Source of the DNA: Priestia abyssalis
Lineage (GTDB): Bacteria; Bacillota; Bacilli; Bacillales; Bacillaceae_H
Assembly: GCF_002019595.1 (NCBI RefSeq)
Contig: NZ_KV917369.1
Coordinates: forward strand, 1,884,417-1,948,416
DNA: 64,000 bases
Reading direction: 5' to 3'
Both the position numbers and the translations under genes were made by a program. The notes beneath the pieces were generated by a model. It did not search any database and was not told the origin of the DNA. It saw only the letters and a program-made list of their open reading frames with translations. Of the stretch, positions 42,739-51,017 are shown piece by piece (within the stretch, counting starts at the first letter, position 1; every line of letters begins with the position of its first letter).

Positions 42739-44118
42739 TTACTTCAGGTACAATTTCGTCGGATAAGCCCCGCTGAAACAGGCTATGCACCGATTACTCG
42801 TTTCTGCAAGATTTACATCTACTGCCTCTAACAGCCCTTCGGTACTTAAAAAGGCCAATGTATCCGCTCCGATAGCCTCTCCCATTGCCCGTTCATGTTC
42901 GAGCCTATTGGCAAATAACTCTTCTTTTGTCGGCATATCAATTCCATAAAAACAAGGATTTCGAACCATCGGTGAACTAATGCGTACATGGACTTCTTTG
43001 GCGCCTGCCTGCCGGATCAATTGGACGATTCGCTTGCTGGTTGTTCCCCTTACAATCGAATCATCGACAAGCACGACCCTTTTTCCTTCGAGAATTTCTT
43101 GAACGGCGCTCAATTTGAGGCGAACGGCCAATTCGCGCAATTCCTGGGTAGGTTCAATGAATGAACGGCCTGCATATGGATTTTTGATCAGCCCCATCTC
43201 ATAAGGAATTCCTGATTGTTGGGCGAAGCCAATAGCGGCCGGGACGCTCGATTCAGGAACGGCGACCACCACATCTGCTTGCGTCGGATGTTCCTTGGCC
43301 AGAATTTGACCTAATTCTTTTCGAATCGATAAGACGCTTCTTCCTTGAATGACACTATCAGGCCGGGCGAAATAAACAAATTCAAAAGAACAAAGGGACA
43401 GATCACTCTTTGGAGCAAATCGTCCCGTTTGAATCCCGTTTTCGTCTACAAGAAGCCATTCTCCCGGTTCTACATCCCGCCAAAACTTTGCATCAACTGC
43501 GTTCAAGGCGCATGTTTCTGAAGCAGCAACGACGGCTTCACCGATTCTCCCAAGACTGAGGGGACGCAAACCATGACGGTCCAGCGCAATCAGCATTTGT
43601 TTTTCTGTCATGACAAGCAAGGCAAATGAACCATCGAGGCGCGTAAGAATATCAGGCGCTGCCTCTTCAAATCGATTTTTACTGGAGCGGGCGATAAAGT
43701 GAGCGATGACTTCCGTATCGGTTGTTGTTTGGAATATGCTTCCCTGCTGCTGTAACACATTTCGTTCAATTCTTGCATTTACGAGGTTGCCGTTATGGGC
43801 GACAGCTAAGTCTCCCCCGCTGTATTGAAAAACAAGGGGCTGTGCGTTTTGCAATAAACTTTCACCAGAAGTGGAATACCGAACATGGCCAATTGCCATA
43901 TTTCCGCTAAGTCCATCGAGAATATCACGTGAAAATACTTGGGTAACTAATCCCATTCCGCGGTGATGTCTAAATGTTTTACCATCGCTGACCACGATTC
44001 CTGCACTCTCCTGACCACGATGCTGAAGAGCATGCAGTCCATAATATGTTAAATCGGCTGCTTTTGGGTGATTGAAAACTCCAAACACCCCGCATTTTTC
44101 CTTCATTTCTGAAGACAT
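42739..44118 (-). CDS. purF: Amidophosphoribosyltransferase (PurF), stand-alone copy
   Basis: 459 residues. It converts PRPP and glutamine to phosphoribosylamine, the first step of purine synthesis. A short propeptide (8 residues) precedes the nucleophile Cys9 (EKCGVFGVF), then HALQHRGQESAGI and HNGNLVNA of the Ntn glutaminase domain, and the PRPP loop VVLVDDSIVRGTTS in the transferase domain. Likely 4Fe-4S ligand cysteines (LCSFEF, NPCFYG, RCIACF) are present, as in B. subtilis PurF. It is about 15 residues shorter at the C-terminus than B. subtilis PurF. Canonical purF sits inside the large pur operon; this one is isolated and has no visible PurBox pair, so it is either a paralogue or a relocated gene. 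Confidence 0.92.
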   Translation of the reverse strand: MSSEMKEKCGVFGVFNHPKAADLTYYGLHALQHRGQESAGIVVSDGKTFRHHRGMGLVTQVFSRDILDGLSGNMAIGHVRYSTSGESLLQNAQPLVFQYSGGDLAVAHNGNLVNARIERNVLQQQGSIFQTTTDTEVIAHFIARSSKNRFEEAAPDILTRLDGSFALLVMTEKQMLIALDRHGLRPLSLGRIGEAVVAASETCALNAVDAKFWRDVEPGEWLLVDENGIQTGRFAPKSDLSLCSFEFVYFARPDSVIQGRSVLSIRKELGQILAKEHPTQADVVVAVPESSVPAAIGFAQQSGIPYEMGLIKNPYAGRSFIEPTQELRELAVRLKLSAVQEILEGKRVVLVDDSIVRGTTSKRIVQLIRQAGAKEVHVRISSPMVRNPCFYGIDMPTKEELFANRLEHERAMGEAIGADTLAFLSTEGLLEAVDVNLAETSNRCIACFSGAYPTKLYLK

Positions 44119-44425
44119 CCTTGTCCCCTCCCGTTTATCCCATTTCCTCTATTTTCTGCTGATGAATGATTTCTATCCTGATATAAATAGAAATCAATAT
44201 CTGATTGTTATAAAAATTAATCGTATATACCCATTTTTTGTAACAATCCCTTATTTGCTAGTACCTAAGCTTCATTTTGTTTTCTTATGTGAGCGTTTTC
44301 CTTCATTTCTGTAATCGTTGCCAAACCGTGTAATAATAGGAAAGCGACTCTTTCTCTGTCTGTTTTTTTATCCAATCCTGCGATGTTGACGACATAATCA
44401 AATAGAATTAGATTTAAATACAAGA

Positions 44426-44471
44426 GTGCATGGCCGTTCTTTGGTCATGTCGAATTTTCTAAATCGCTCTA
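44426..44471 (-). repeat. Dispersed repeat, module A
   Basis: GCATGGCCGTTCTTTGGTCATGTCGAATTTTCTAAATCG, a copy of module A on the minus strand lacking its far arm. It lies 38 bp before the YesM-like kinase gene. The rest of the 390-bp gap 44119-44508 is AT-rich, with no gene; it should hold both the purF and the kinase promoters. Confidence 0.75.
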
Positions 44472-44508
44472 AGTAAATGGCATGTCATAACAAAAGGAGC
44501 ATCGTCAC

Positions 44509-46287
44509 ATGAAAAGCATCCAAAGCCGCTTATTTCTTATGCTTCTTATTTTTATCATCGTGCCGTATTTTTTGTCTGTTTTCTTCATATATGGACATAC
44601 AAAAAAGCTTGTGGAACAGCATGAGCTGGAAGTCAGCCGCAATCAAATGGAGAAAGCGTCAACAGAGCTGGAGCAGTATTTTCATGATGTAGTCAGCCTT
44701 CCAATTGTTTCATACCGCAATCCTGATTTGATCCGGATCTTTAAAGATGGGTTTGAAGATTCTATTTATTTTAATCCCATTGCCGTGGAGAACAGCATCG
44801 AAACGTTTTATCTTATGCGCAGGGAAATCCGGCAGATCCGCTTTTATATTGATAAAAATAAAGAATCATTTACGGTTTATAATGCAATGGTCAGTGCCCG
44901 TAAACCTCAGCCGGGGTTATTAAAGCAAGATTCGATAAAAAAGCTTTATCATTCTAATTCAAAATATCTGATTGAGCCGCCGCATCCGATTGAGAATTAT
45001 AATGACGCTGCGATTGTTCCTCAGTCAGAGGACACGGTGGTTACAACCATTCACCATAAAGTAATCGATGTGCTTTCGAACGAATTTCTTGGCATCATTA
45101 CTCTTGATATAGATTTAAACGCTTATGCCCGCCTCTGTAACAGCCTTGTTCAGAAGGCGGAAGAATCCGTATGGCTGATTAATGCGGAGGACCAGGTTAT
45201 GTATGCAAGTGATCGTGCCCTTATCGGCAAGCCGGTCCCTGCCGATTTATTGGAGTCAATTCATTCACCAGGCATTAAAACGGGCGATAATATCATCCTG
45301 TCCAAAACATTGTCAGGGCCTCTAAGTCAATGGAAGCTAGTGAAGATCACACCCGAACACGTATTGTTTCACGATGTCAGGCAGACCGCCTATACGAGCA
45401 TACTTGTTGGGATAGGGGTCGGACTATTGGGCTTATTAATGATTGGTCTTATTTCTTACAAAATTACCCGCCCAATTAAGCTTCTCAGCAGAAAAGTGCA
45501 GAGCATCTCAGCCGGCAATATGGATGTCCCTTTTCATGACAATAGGCAAGATGAAATTGGACACCTGGAAAAACATATGGAGGAAATGATGAACCGGATC
45601 AATCTCCATATTGAACGTGAATACAAACTGGAAATTGAAAACAGAAACAATCAATTAAGGGCATTAAAGTCTCAGGTCAATCCACATTTTTTATTCAACG
45701 CCCTGCAAACAATAGGTGCCGTTGCCCTAAGATTCAATTCTCCAAAGGTGTACCAATTGGTAACCTCCTTATCTAAAATGATGCGATACTCCATGCGGGC
45801 GGATCAATGGATCTTGGTCCGAGAGGAAATCGATTATATAAAAACATACCTGTCTCTGCAAACGGAGCGTTTTGGGAACGACTTGAACTATACGATACAT
45901 GTGAACGAGACGATTCTTACTATGACGATTCCAAGTATGACCCTTCAGCCGCTCGTCGAAAATTTCTTTAAACACTGCTATGAAGAAGGCTTCTATGCTG
46001 CCCAGTTAAGCATCTATGGAGAAATACGAGGAAAAACGCTTCACCTCATAGTCGAAAATAACGGACCAAGCATGACATCTGCGGAATTACAAGCATTACG
46101 AAAAAATATTTATACGAAACCATATGAAGGATCCTATTCAAAAGAGCATATCGGTCTCAAAAATATTCATGACCGGTTGGTCTTAAATTATGGTCCGGAG
46201 GCCGGTTTAGAAATCGATACGAAACAGGGACAAGGTTTTTTAGTTCGGCTGGTTATTCCGCTGGATTCAAAGCTTGCTGGTGATTAG
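44509..46287 (+). CDS. YesM-type sensor histidine kinase
   Basis: 592 residues. Membrane segment at about residues 8-28, a large extracytoplasmic sensor (about 29-295, probably Cache-like), a second segment (about 300-322), HAMP (YKITRPIKLLSRKVQSISAG), the His_kinase motif ALKSQVNPHFLFNALQTI with phospho-acceptor His393, the N box LVENFFKHCYE and G box GLKNIHDRL. It pairs with the AraC-type regulator 54 bp downstream. YesM/YesN-type systems commonly sense plant or bacterial polysaccharide fragments and switch on sugar ABC transporters. Here the downstream genes suggest a role in sucrose/levan sensing. Confidence 0.93.
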   Translation: MKSIQSRLFLMLLIFIIVPYFLSVFFIYGHTKKLVEQHELEVSRNQMEKASTELEQYFHDVVSLPIVSYRNPDLIRIFKDGFEDSIYFNPIAVENSIETFYLMRREIRQIRFYIDKNKESFTVYNAMVSARKPQPGLLKQDSIKKLYHSNSKYLIEPPHPIENYNDAAIVPQSEDTVVTTIHHKVIDVLSNEFLGIITLDIDLNAYARLCNSLVQKAEESVWLINAEDQVMYASDRALIGKPVPADLLESIHSPGIKTGDNIILSKTLSGPLSQWKLVKITPEHVLFHDVRQTAYTSILVGIGVGLLGLLMIGLISYKITRPIKLLSRKVQSISAGNMDVPFHDNRQDEIGHLEKHMEEMMNRINLHIEREYKLEIENRNNQLRALKSQVNPHFLFNALQTIGAVALRFNSPKVYQLVTSLSKMMRYSMRADQWILVREEIDYIKTYLSLQTERFGNDLNYTIHVNETILTMTIPSMTLQPLVENFFKHCYEEGFYAAQLSIYGEIRGKTLHLIVENNGPSMTSAELQALRKNIYTKPYEGSYSKEHIGLKNIHDRLVLNYGPEAGLEIDTKQGQGFLVRLVIPLDSKLAGD

Positions 46288-46341
46288 CTATCCCAAATAG
46301 GTACCTTTTTTATCTATATAAGCAGTAAGGAGGATCAAATT

Positions 46342-47520
46342 ATGAAGGCTCTCATTGTAGATGATGAATACAATGTACGTTATGTTATACGCCAGTTGGG
46401 CCAGTGGGAGAAATATGGTATTACCGATTTATTCGAGGCGAGTAACGGTGAGGAAGCAAAAAGAATGATCCAAAGAGAAAATCCGGAAATCATTTTTACC
46501 GATATCAAAATGCCTGGCATGAGCGGGATCGAAATGATGGAGTGGCTTGACAGCATTTCTTATCCTGGTAAAGTCATTTTAATTACAGGATTTGACGATT
46601 ATTCTTTTATGCGAAAAGCAATCAAGTACAACAGCTTTGACTATTTATTAAAACCAATTGAGGATGAACCTTTTAATAACACTTTGGCAGAAGCTGTGAA
46701 GTCCTGGGCAAATGAAGAGGAAGATCGCCGATACAAAGAAACAGGTGTTTACGAGGACATGAAAAGGCTTCGTATCAATCAAATCGTAACAGAAGCCTGT
46801 ATAGGGGAGTTTTTTGATCCGGCCGAAATGGCTTCCTGTCTTCCGCCGGCTGATGAATATGAGCTTACACTCATTTCTTTTTATCAAATGCACCATTCCG
46901 CCCCATATATTCAGCTATTGGCCGAAGAACTGGATCATCAGGAATGGGGAAATGCATTTGCGCTTCAAAACGATCATAGTCTTTGTCTCGTGATGACCGT
47001 AAAAGGGATCTGGCTATCCGTCGAAGAATGGATCAGCCAACAGTTTGATATTCCTGTCCGCCTTGTGAATGGTGAGTCCTTGAAGTCATTGGAGGAGCTT
47101 CCTATTTCATATAAAGCTCTGCAAGAGGCAGTGGAAAACCAAAACTTCAGAGCGATTCATCGTTTGAACGACTTGGATAATGCTTGCCGCATGCGGAATA
47201 TTGTCGCCTACGTGGATACCTATTATATGGAAGAATTGACGTTGGAAAAACTCTCAAACCGCTTTTTCCTGAGTCGTGAACATATTTCGAGAAAGTTTAA
47301 ACAAGAAACGGGCATGACTCTATCTAAATACATTACGAAACTAAGAGTTAATCGGGCAAAATATTGGCTAAGAGAAACGGATGAAAGTATACTCTCCATT
47401 TCCTTCATGCTTGGATACCAGGATGAAAAATACTTTTCAAAGCTATTCAAAAAAGTCGTTGGACTCACACCTTTTGAGTACCGAAACAGTGAAAAAAAGC
47501 AAAAAACGGGAAGCTTCTGA
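46342..47520 (+). CDS. YesN-type response regulator, receiver plus AraC HTH
   Basis: 392 residues. Receiver with DDE at 7-9 and phospho-acceptor Asp54 (IFTDIKMPGMSG), Lys in LLKPI; a middle region of about 150 residues; and a C-terminal AraC-type DNA-binding domain with both HTHs (LTLEKLSNRFFLSREHISRKF and SILSISFMLGYQDEKYFSKLF). The start follows AAGGAGGA. Likely targets are the sugar-binding lipoprotein at 47720 and perhaps sacB/levB. Ends just before a composite repeat. Confidence 0.93.
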   Translation: MKALIVDDEYNVRYVIRQLGQWEKYGITDLFEASNGEEAKRMIQRENPEIIFTDIKMPGMSGIEMMEWLDSISYPGKVILITGFDDYSFMRKAIKYNSFDYLLKPIEDEPFNNTLAEAVKSWANEEEDRRYKETGVYEDMKRLRINQIVTEACIGEFFDPAEMASCLPPADEYELTLISFYQMHHSAPYIQLLAEELDHQEWGNAFALQNDHSLCLVMTVKGIWLSVEEWISQQFDIPVRLVNGESLKSLEELPISYKALQEAVENQNFRAIHRLNDLDNACRMRNIVAYVDTYYMEELTLEKLSNRFFLSREHISRKFKQETGMTLSKYITKLRVNRAKYWLRETDESILSISFMLGYQDEKYFSKLFKKVVGLTPFEYRNSEKKQKTGSF

Positions 47521-47541
47521 CATATACGCCCTATCTGCTAA

Positions 47542-47698
47542 TCTATATAGATCGATTTAGAAAATTCAATATGACCAAAGAACGGCCATGCCGAATTTTC
47601 TAGACCTAAGCTGGGCTATTGAAGGTATCTGGATGACCGAGTGTGAATACCTCTCGATTGAATAAAGAGATGACGAGTTATTAAGTAGAATTTATATA
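47542..47698 (+). repeat. Composite intergenic repeat, modules A-(B)-C
   Basis: Module A (47542-47610) differs from the 18119 copy at only a few positions. A diverged middle (TATCTGGATGACCG) is followed by CTCTCGATTGAAT and module C (47664-47698, ACGAGTTATTAAGTAGAAT). It ends about 10 bp before the ribosome binding site of the next gene, the same placement as at 18.3 kb. Confidence 0.8.
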
Positions 47699-47719
47699 TC
47701 ACACAAACGGGGTGAGGGA

Positions 47720-49012
47720 ATGAAAGGGACTTTACCATTACGAATGGTTTTGGCAGCCATCCTGAGTTTATCTCTTTCGGCCTGTGAGCCTGTAAAGAAA
47801 GAGACTGCCTCAAAAGAAACAGAAAATCCGAAACAAAAGATAACGCTGGATATTCGGAATCCAAAAGTGGAAATTTCGACGCAGTTTGAACAAATGGCCG
47901 CCGTTTATGAAAAGGAACATCCAAATGTTGATATTAGGATTCACACCGTAGGCGGTGCTGCTGATGACTTAACGGACTTGAAGGCACAGATTGCTGCCGG
48001 CGATAGCCCGGATATTTTTACCAATACTGGATACGAGAATGCCTTACTGTGGAAGAACTATTTGGAGGATCTTTCGGACCAGCCATGGGTTCAACATGCC
48101 TATCAGGATGCTTTAAAACCAATGACATTTAATCATAAAATTTACGGAATGCCGCTTAACCTCGAAGGATATGGATTCATCTATAATAAGGATTTATTTA
48201 AGAAGGCAGGCATTGAAACCCTCCCGAAAACGTTGACTGAATTAACTGCAGCAGCCGAACAATTGCAAAAAGCGGGTATAACGCCTTTCGCCACCGGATA
48301 TTATGAGGAATGGAAACTCGGTGTCCATCTGTTGAATATTGCTTTTGCGCAGCAAGAAGATCCGAACGCTTTTATAAAAAGCCTAAATGACGGGACGAAA
48401 AAGATTCATCACAATCAAACATTCAAAGACACCATGAAGCTGCTGGACGTAACATTAAAATATGGAAACGATAATCCGCTCACAACGGATTACAATATGG
48501 AAGTCAACTTATTTGCTGAGGGAAAGGCAGCGATGATTCAGCAAGGCAACTGGGTTCAGCCGATGATTGACCAACTATCGCCGAATATGAATATCGGATT
48601 TCTCCCCCTGCCGATTAGTGACGAAAAAAAGAATGATGCATTAGTCGTAAACGTACCGAACTATTGGGTTGTCAACAAACAAACGACACCCGAGAAGAAG
48701 AAAGAAGCGAAAAAATTTTTAAACTGGATGGTTTCTTCCGAGCAGGGGAAAAGGTTTATGACAGAGGAGTTCAAATTTATCCCTGCGTTTAAAAACATAA
48801 AAGCGGCCAATTTAGGACCGCTCGCTACTGAAACGATCACCTACTACAAAGCAGGAAAAACGCTCGATTCCAACTGGTTCAACTTCCCGGTTGGCGTTAG
48901 AGAAGAGTTCGGACTCGCCATGCAATTGTACGTAGGAAAACAGCTTAACCGTCAGCAATTACTGCATGAGTTTCAAAAGTCTTGGGACAAGGCTAAGTCA
49001 AATATGGAATAG
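47720..49012 (+). CDS. Sugar ABC importer substrate-binding lipoprotein (SBP_bac_1), no permease nearby
   Basis: 430 residues. Signal peptide with lipobox LSAC and Cys22, then a family-1 (maltose type) binding domain: VYEKEHPNVDIRIHTVGG, AAGDSPDIFTN, GMPLNLEGYGFIYNKDLFKKAG, GKAAMIQQGNW and EKKKEAKKFLNWMVSSEQGK. In most YesMN-linked loci two permease genes follow; here none do, so the protein either borrows a distant permease and MsmX-type ATPase or serves as a sensor subunit for the adjacent kinase. The start follows GGGGTGAGGG. A terminator follows about 80 bp after the stop. Confidence 0.9.
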   Translation: MKGTLPLRMVLAAILSLSLSACEPVKKETASKETENPKQKITLDIRNPKVEISTQFEQMAAVYEKEHPNVDIRIHTVGGAADDLTDLKAQIAAGDSPDIFTNTGYENALLWKNYLEDLSDQPWVQHAYQDALKPMTFNHKIYGMPLNLEGYGFIYNKDLFKKAGIETLPKTLTELTAAAEQLQKAGITPFATGYYEEWKLGVHLLNIAFAQQEDPNAFIKSLNDGTKKIHHNQTFKDTMKLLDVTLKYGNDNPLTTDYNMEVNLFAEGKAAMIQQGNWVQPMIDQLSPNMNIGFLPLPISDEKKNDALVVNVPNYWVVNKQTTPEKKKEAKKFLNWMVSSEQGKRFMTEEFKFIPAFKNIKAANLGPLATETITYYKAGKTLDSNWFNFPVGVREEFGLAMQLYVGKQLNRQQLLHEFQKSWDKAKSNME

Positions 49013-49094
49013 CCTCTTTTGACATCTGTCCGTTCCAAGAGCATCCTAATATAACTCTGCAACTTGGTTCCTACTAATTTCATACATTTTTTCT

Positions 49095-49116
49095 GCCTCC
49101 TTTTGGGGGCTTTTTG
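49095..49116 (+). terminator. Rho-independent terminator of the sugar-binding gene
   Basis: GCCTCC-TTTT-GGGGGC followed by TTTTTG TTTT. Confidence 0.85.
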
Positions 49117-49118
49117 TT

Positions 49119-49307
49119 TTATTCCGCATTAACGGGCAGTAAGACCCCCTATTGATGGAAGTTTCCTTTATAACTTTCACTTTATAACTCAGCACATCTT
49201 AATCCCATCGAGACCCTTTTAAAATCAGTCATCCAGACAACTTGAATAGACCCTCAAGTTTCGGTCAGTTGGCATGGCTGTTCTTTAGCCATGCCAACTG
49301 ATCGAAA
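49119..49307 (-). repeat. Composite intergenic repeat on minus strand, modules A'-B-C-D
   Basis: Read on the minus strand: A' is a 21-bp palindrome with GTTCTTT loop (49307-49259, one G-T pair), B (49262-49231, CAAGTTGTCTGGAT), C (49200-49165, CTGAGTTATAAAGTGAAAG) and D (49169-49119, GGAAACTTCCATCAATAGGG). This is the fullest copy and shows the module order. It occupies most of the gap between the binding-protein terminator and sacB, so the sacB promoter must lie in or right after it. Confidence 0.8.
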
Positions 49308-49459
49308 TCAATATAAGACTAGATTCCAATCAATCTATAACATACCCACCAACTTGGCACTCCTCTATAATTCTAATTAATAAAGGGAATGCAGTGATAC
49401 TGTTACTAGTTATCACAACGCATTTCTTATCTACTAATACATATTATAGGAGGAAGACG

Positions 49460-50923
49460 ATGAATTTCAAAAGATTGGCTAAACAAGCAGCAGCCGTAAC
49501 ATTCAGTACAGCTATATTAGTAGGAGCGGGCGGGCCGCAAATATTGGCGCAGCAAAAAGACAGCATGGATTACAAAGAAAATTATGGTTTTTCTCACATT
49601 ACACGTTTTGATGCGTTGAAAATACCTGCGCAACAAACAAATGAACAGTTTAAAGTACCTCAATTCGATGCATCAAAAATCAAGAACGTTGCTTCAGCCA
49701 TCAAGTATGATGAGAATGGCAACAAAATTGAATTAGACGTGTGGGATACTTGGCCGCTGCAAAACGCTGATGGCACAGTGGCAAACTATAATGGCTACGA
49801 AATTGTATTTGGTTTAGCAGGAGACCCTAAACGAGGATCGGACACATTTGTTTACTTGTTCTATAAAAAAATAGGCGATAATTCAATTGACGCTTGGAAA
49901 TGTGCTGGAAGAGTATTTAAAGACAGCGATAAATATAATACAAATGATCCTCTTCTTCATAATCAAGCTGAAGAATGGTCTGGATCTGCAACTTTAACTT
50001 CTGATGGAAAAGTTCGCTTATTCTATACAAATCGCTCAATCTGGGATGAATCAAAAGGATATTTTGGTAAACAAACATTAACAACAGCTCAAATCAATGT
50101 ATCTCAACCAGACGCTAATACACTTAAAGTGGATGGAGTAGAAGATTTCAAATCAATCTTTGATGGGGACGGTAAATACTATCAAACTATGGACCAAGCA
50201 TTTGGTAACAGAAACTTTGATGATAACCATACATTAAGAGATCCTCATTATATAGAAGACAAAGGCAAAAAATACCTTGTGTTTGAAGCAAATACAGGAA
50301 CGGAAACGGGTTACCAAGGTGAAGAACAGTTTAATAATAAAGCATTTTATGGCGGCAGCCAAAAGTTCTTCGAAGCAGAAAGAGCTAAATTGCTTCAAAG
50401 CCCAAGCAAATATGGTTCTTCATTAGCAAATGGTGCACTAGGTATCATTGAATTAAATGATGATTATACGTTGAAAAAAGTCATGAAACCATTAATTGCT
50501 TCTAATACAGTAACAGATGAAATTGAACGGGCGAATGTATTTAAAAAGGATGGCAAATGGTATTTGTTCACAAGCTCAAGAGGGTCTAAAATGTTCGTTG
50601 ATGGAATTGATAAAGAAGACATTTACATGTTAGGTTATGTATCTGATTCTTTAACTGGTCCATACAAGCCATTAAACAAAACAGGGCTTGTACTGCATCA
50701 GGATTTAAATCCATATGATATTACTTGGACGTATGCTCACTTTGCGATCCCGCAGGTGAAAGGTAATAATGTAGTTATCACAAGCTATATGACCAATAGA
50801 GGTTACTTTGAAGATCACCATTCTACTTTTGCCCCAAGCTTTTTACTGAACATTAAAGGCTCGAAAACTTCTGTTGTGGAAGATAGCATCCTTGAACAAG
50901 GACAATTAACGATTAACGAATAA
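49460..50923 (+). CDS. sacB: Levansucrase (GH68)
   Basis: 487 residues from the ATG at 49460 after ATAGGAGGAAG; 22 extra upstream codons have no site. A secretory signal peptide (about 29 residues) ends near ILA-QQ. The GH68 catalytic triad is visible: nucleophile Asp in VWDTWPLQ, transition-state stabiliser in RDPHY, and acid/base Glu in DEIERANVF. It makes levan from sucrose outside the cell. The Trp-Asp-Thr-Trp string replaces the commoner WDSWP. The B. subtilis sacB leader has a SacY-controlled terminator; I see no such terminator/RAT pair here, only the palindromic repeat, so control probably differs. Confidence 0.97.
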   Translation: MNFKRLAKQAAAVTFSTAILVGAGGPQILAQQKDSMDYKENYGFSHITRFDALKIPAQQTNEQFKVPQFDASKIKNVASAIKYDENGNKIELDVWDTWPLQNADGTVANYNGYEIVFGLAGDPKRGSDTFVYLFYKKIGDNSIDAWKCAGRVFKDSDKYNTNDPLLHNQAEEWSGSATLTSDGKVRLFYTNRSIWDESKGYFGKQTLTTAQINVSQPDANTLKVDGVEDFKSIFDGDGKYYQTMDQAFGNRNFDDNHTLRDPHYIEDKGKKYLVFEANTGTETGYQGEEQFNNKAFYGGSQKFFEAERAKLLQSPSKYGSSLANGALGIIELNDDYTLKKVMKPLIASNTVTDEIERANVFKKDGKWYLFTSSRGSKMFVDGIDKEDIYMLGYVSDSLTGPYKPLNKTGLVLHQDLNPYDITWTYAHFAIPQVKGNNVVITSYMTNRGYFEDHHSTFAPSFLLNIKGSKTSVVEDSILEQGQLTINE

Positions 50924-50940
50924 TAAAGATCAAATGAAAA

Positions 50941-50981
50941 AAGAAAATGCCCCTATTTCAGCAGGCATTTTCTTTTTTTCT
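50941..50981 (+). terminator. Terminator between sacB and levB
   Basis: AAGAAAATGCC pairs with GGCATTTTCTT across 11 nt, followed by TTTTTTC. Read-through would be needed if levB depends on the sacB promoter, as in B. subtilis. Confidence 0.88.
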
Positions 50982-51017
50982 ATACGACAGAAATGCTGAT
51001 AAGCGTGGTGAGTATCG

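Noticed and set aside
49259..49307. sacB antiterminator target (RAT)/terminator
   Set aside because: The palindrome belongs to the dispersed repeat family, lacks a T-run and does not match the remembered SacY target sequence.
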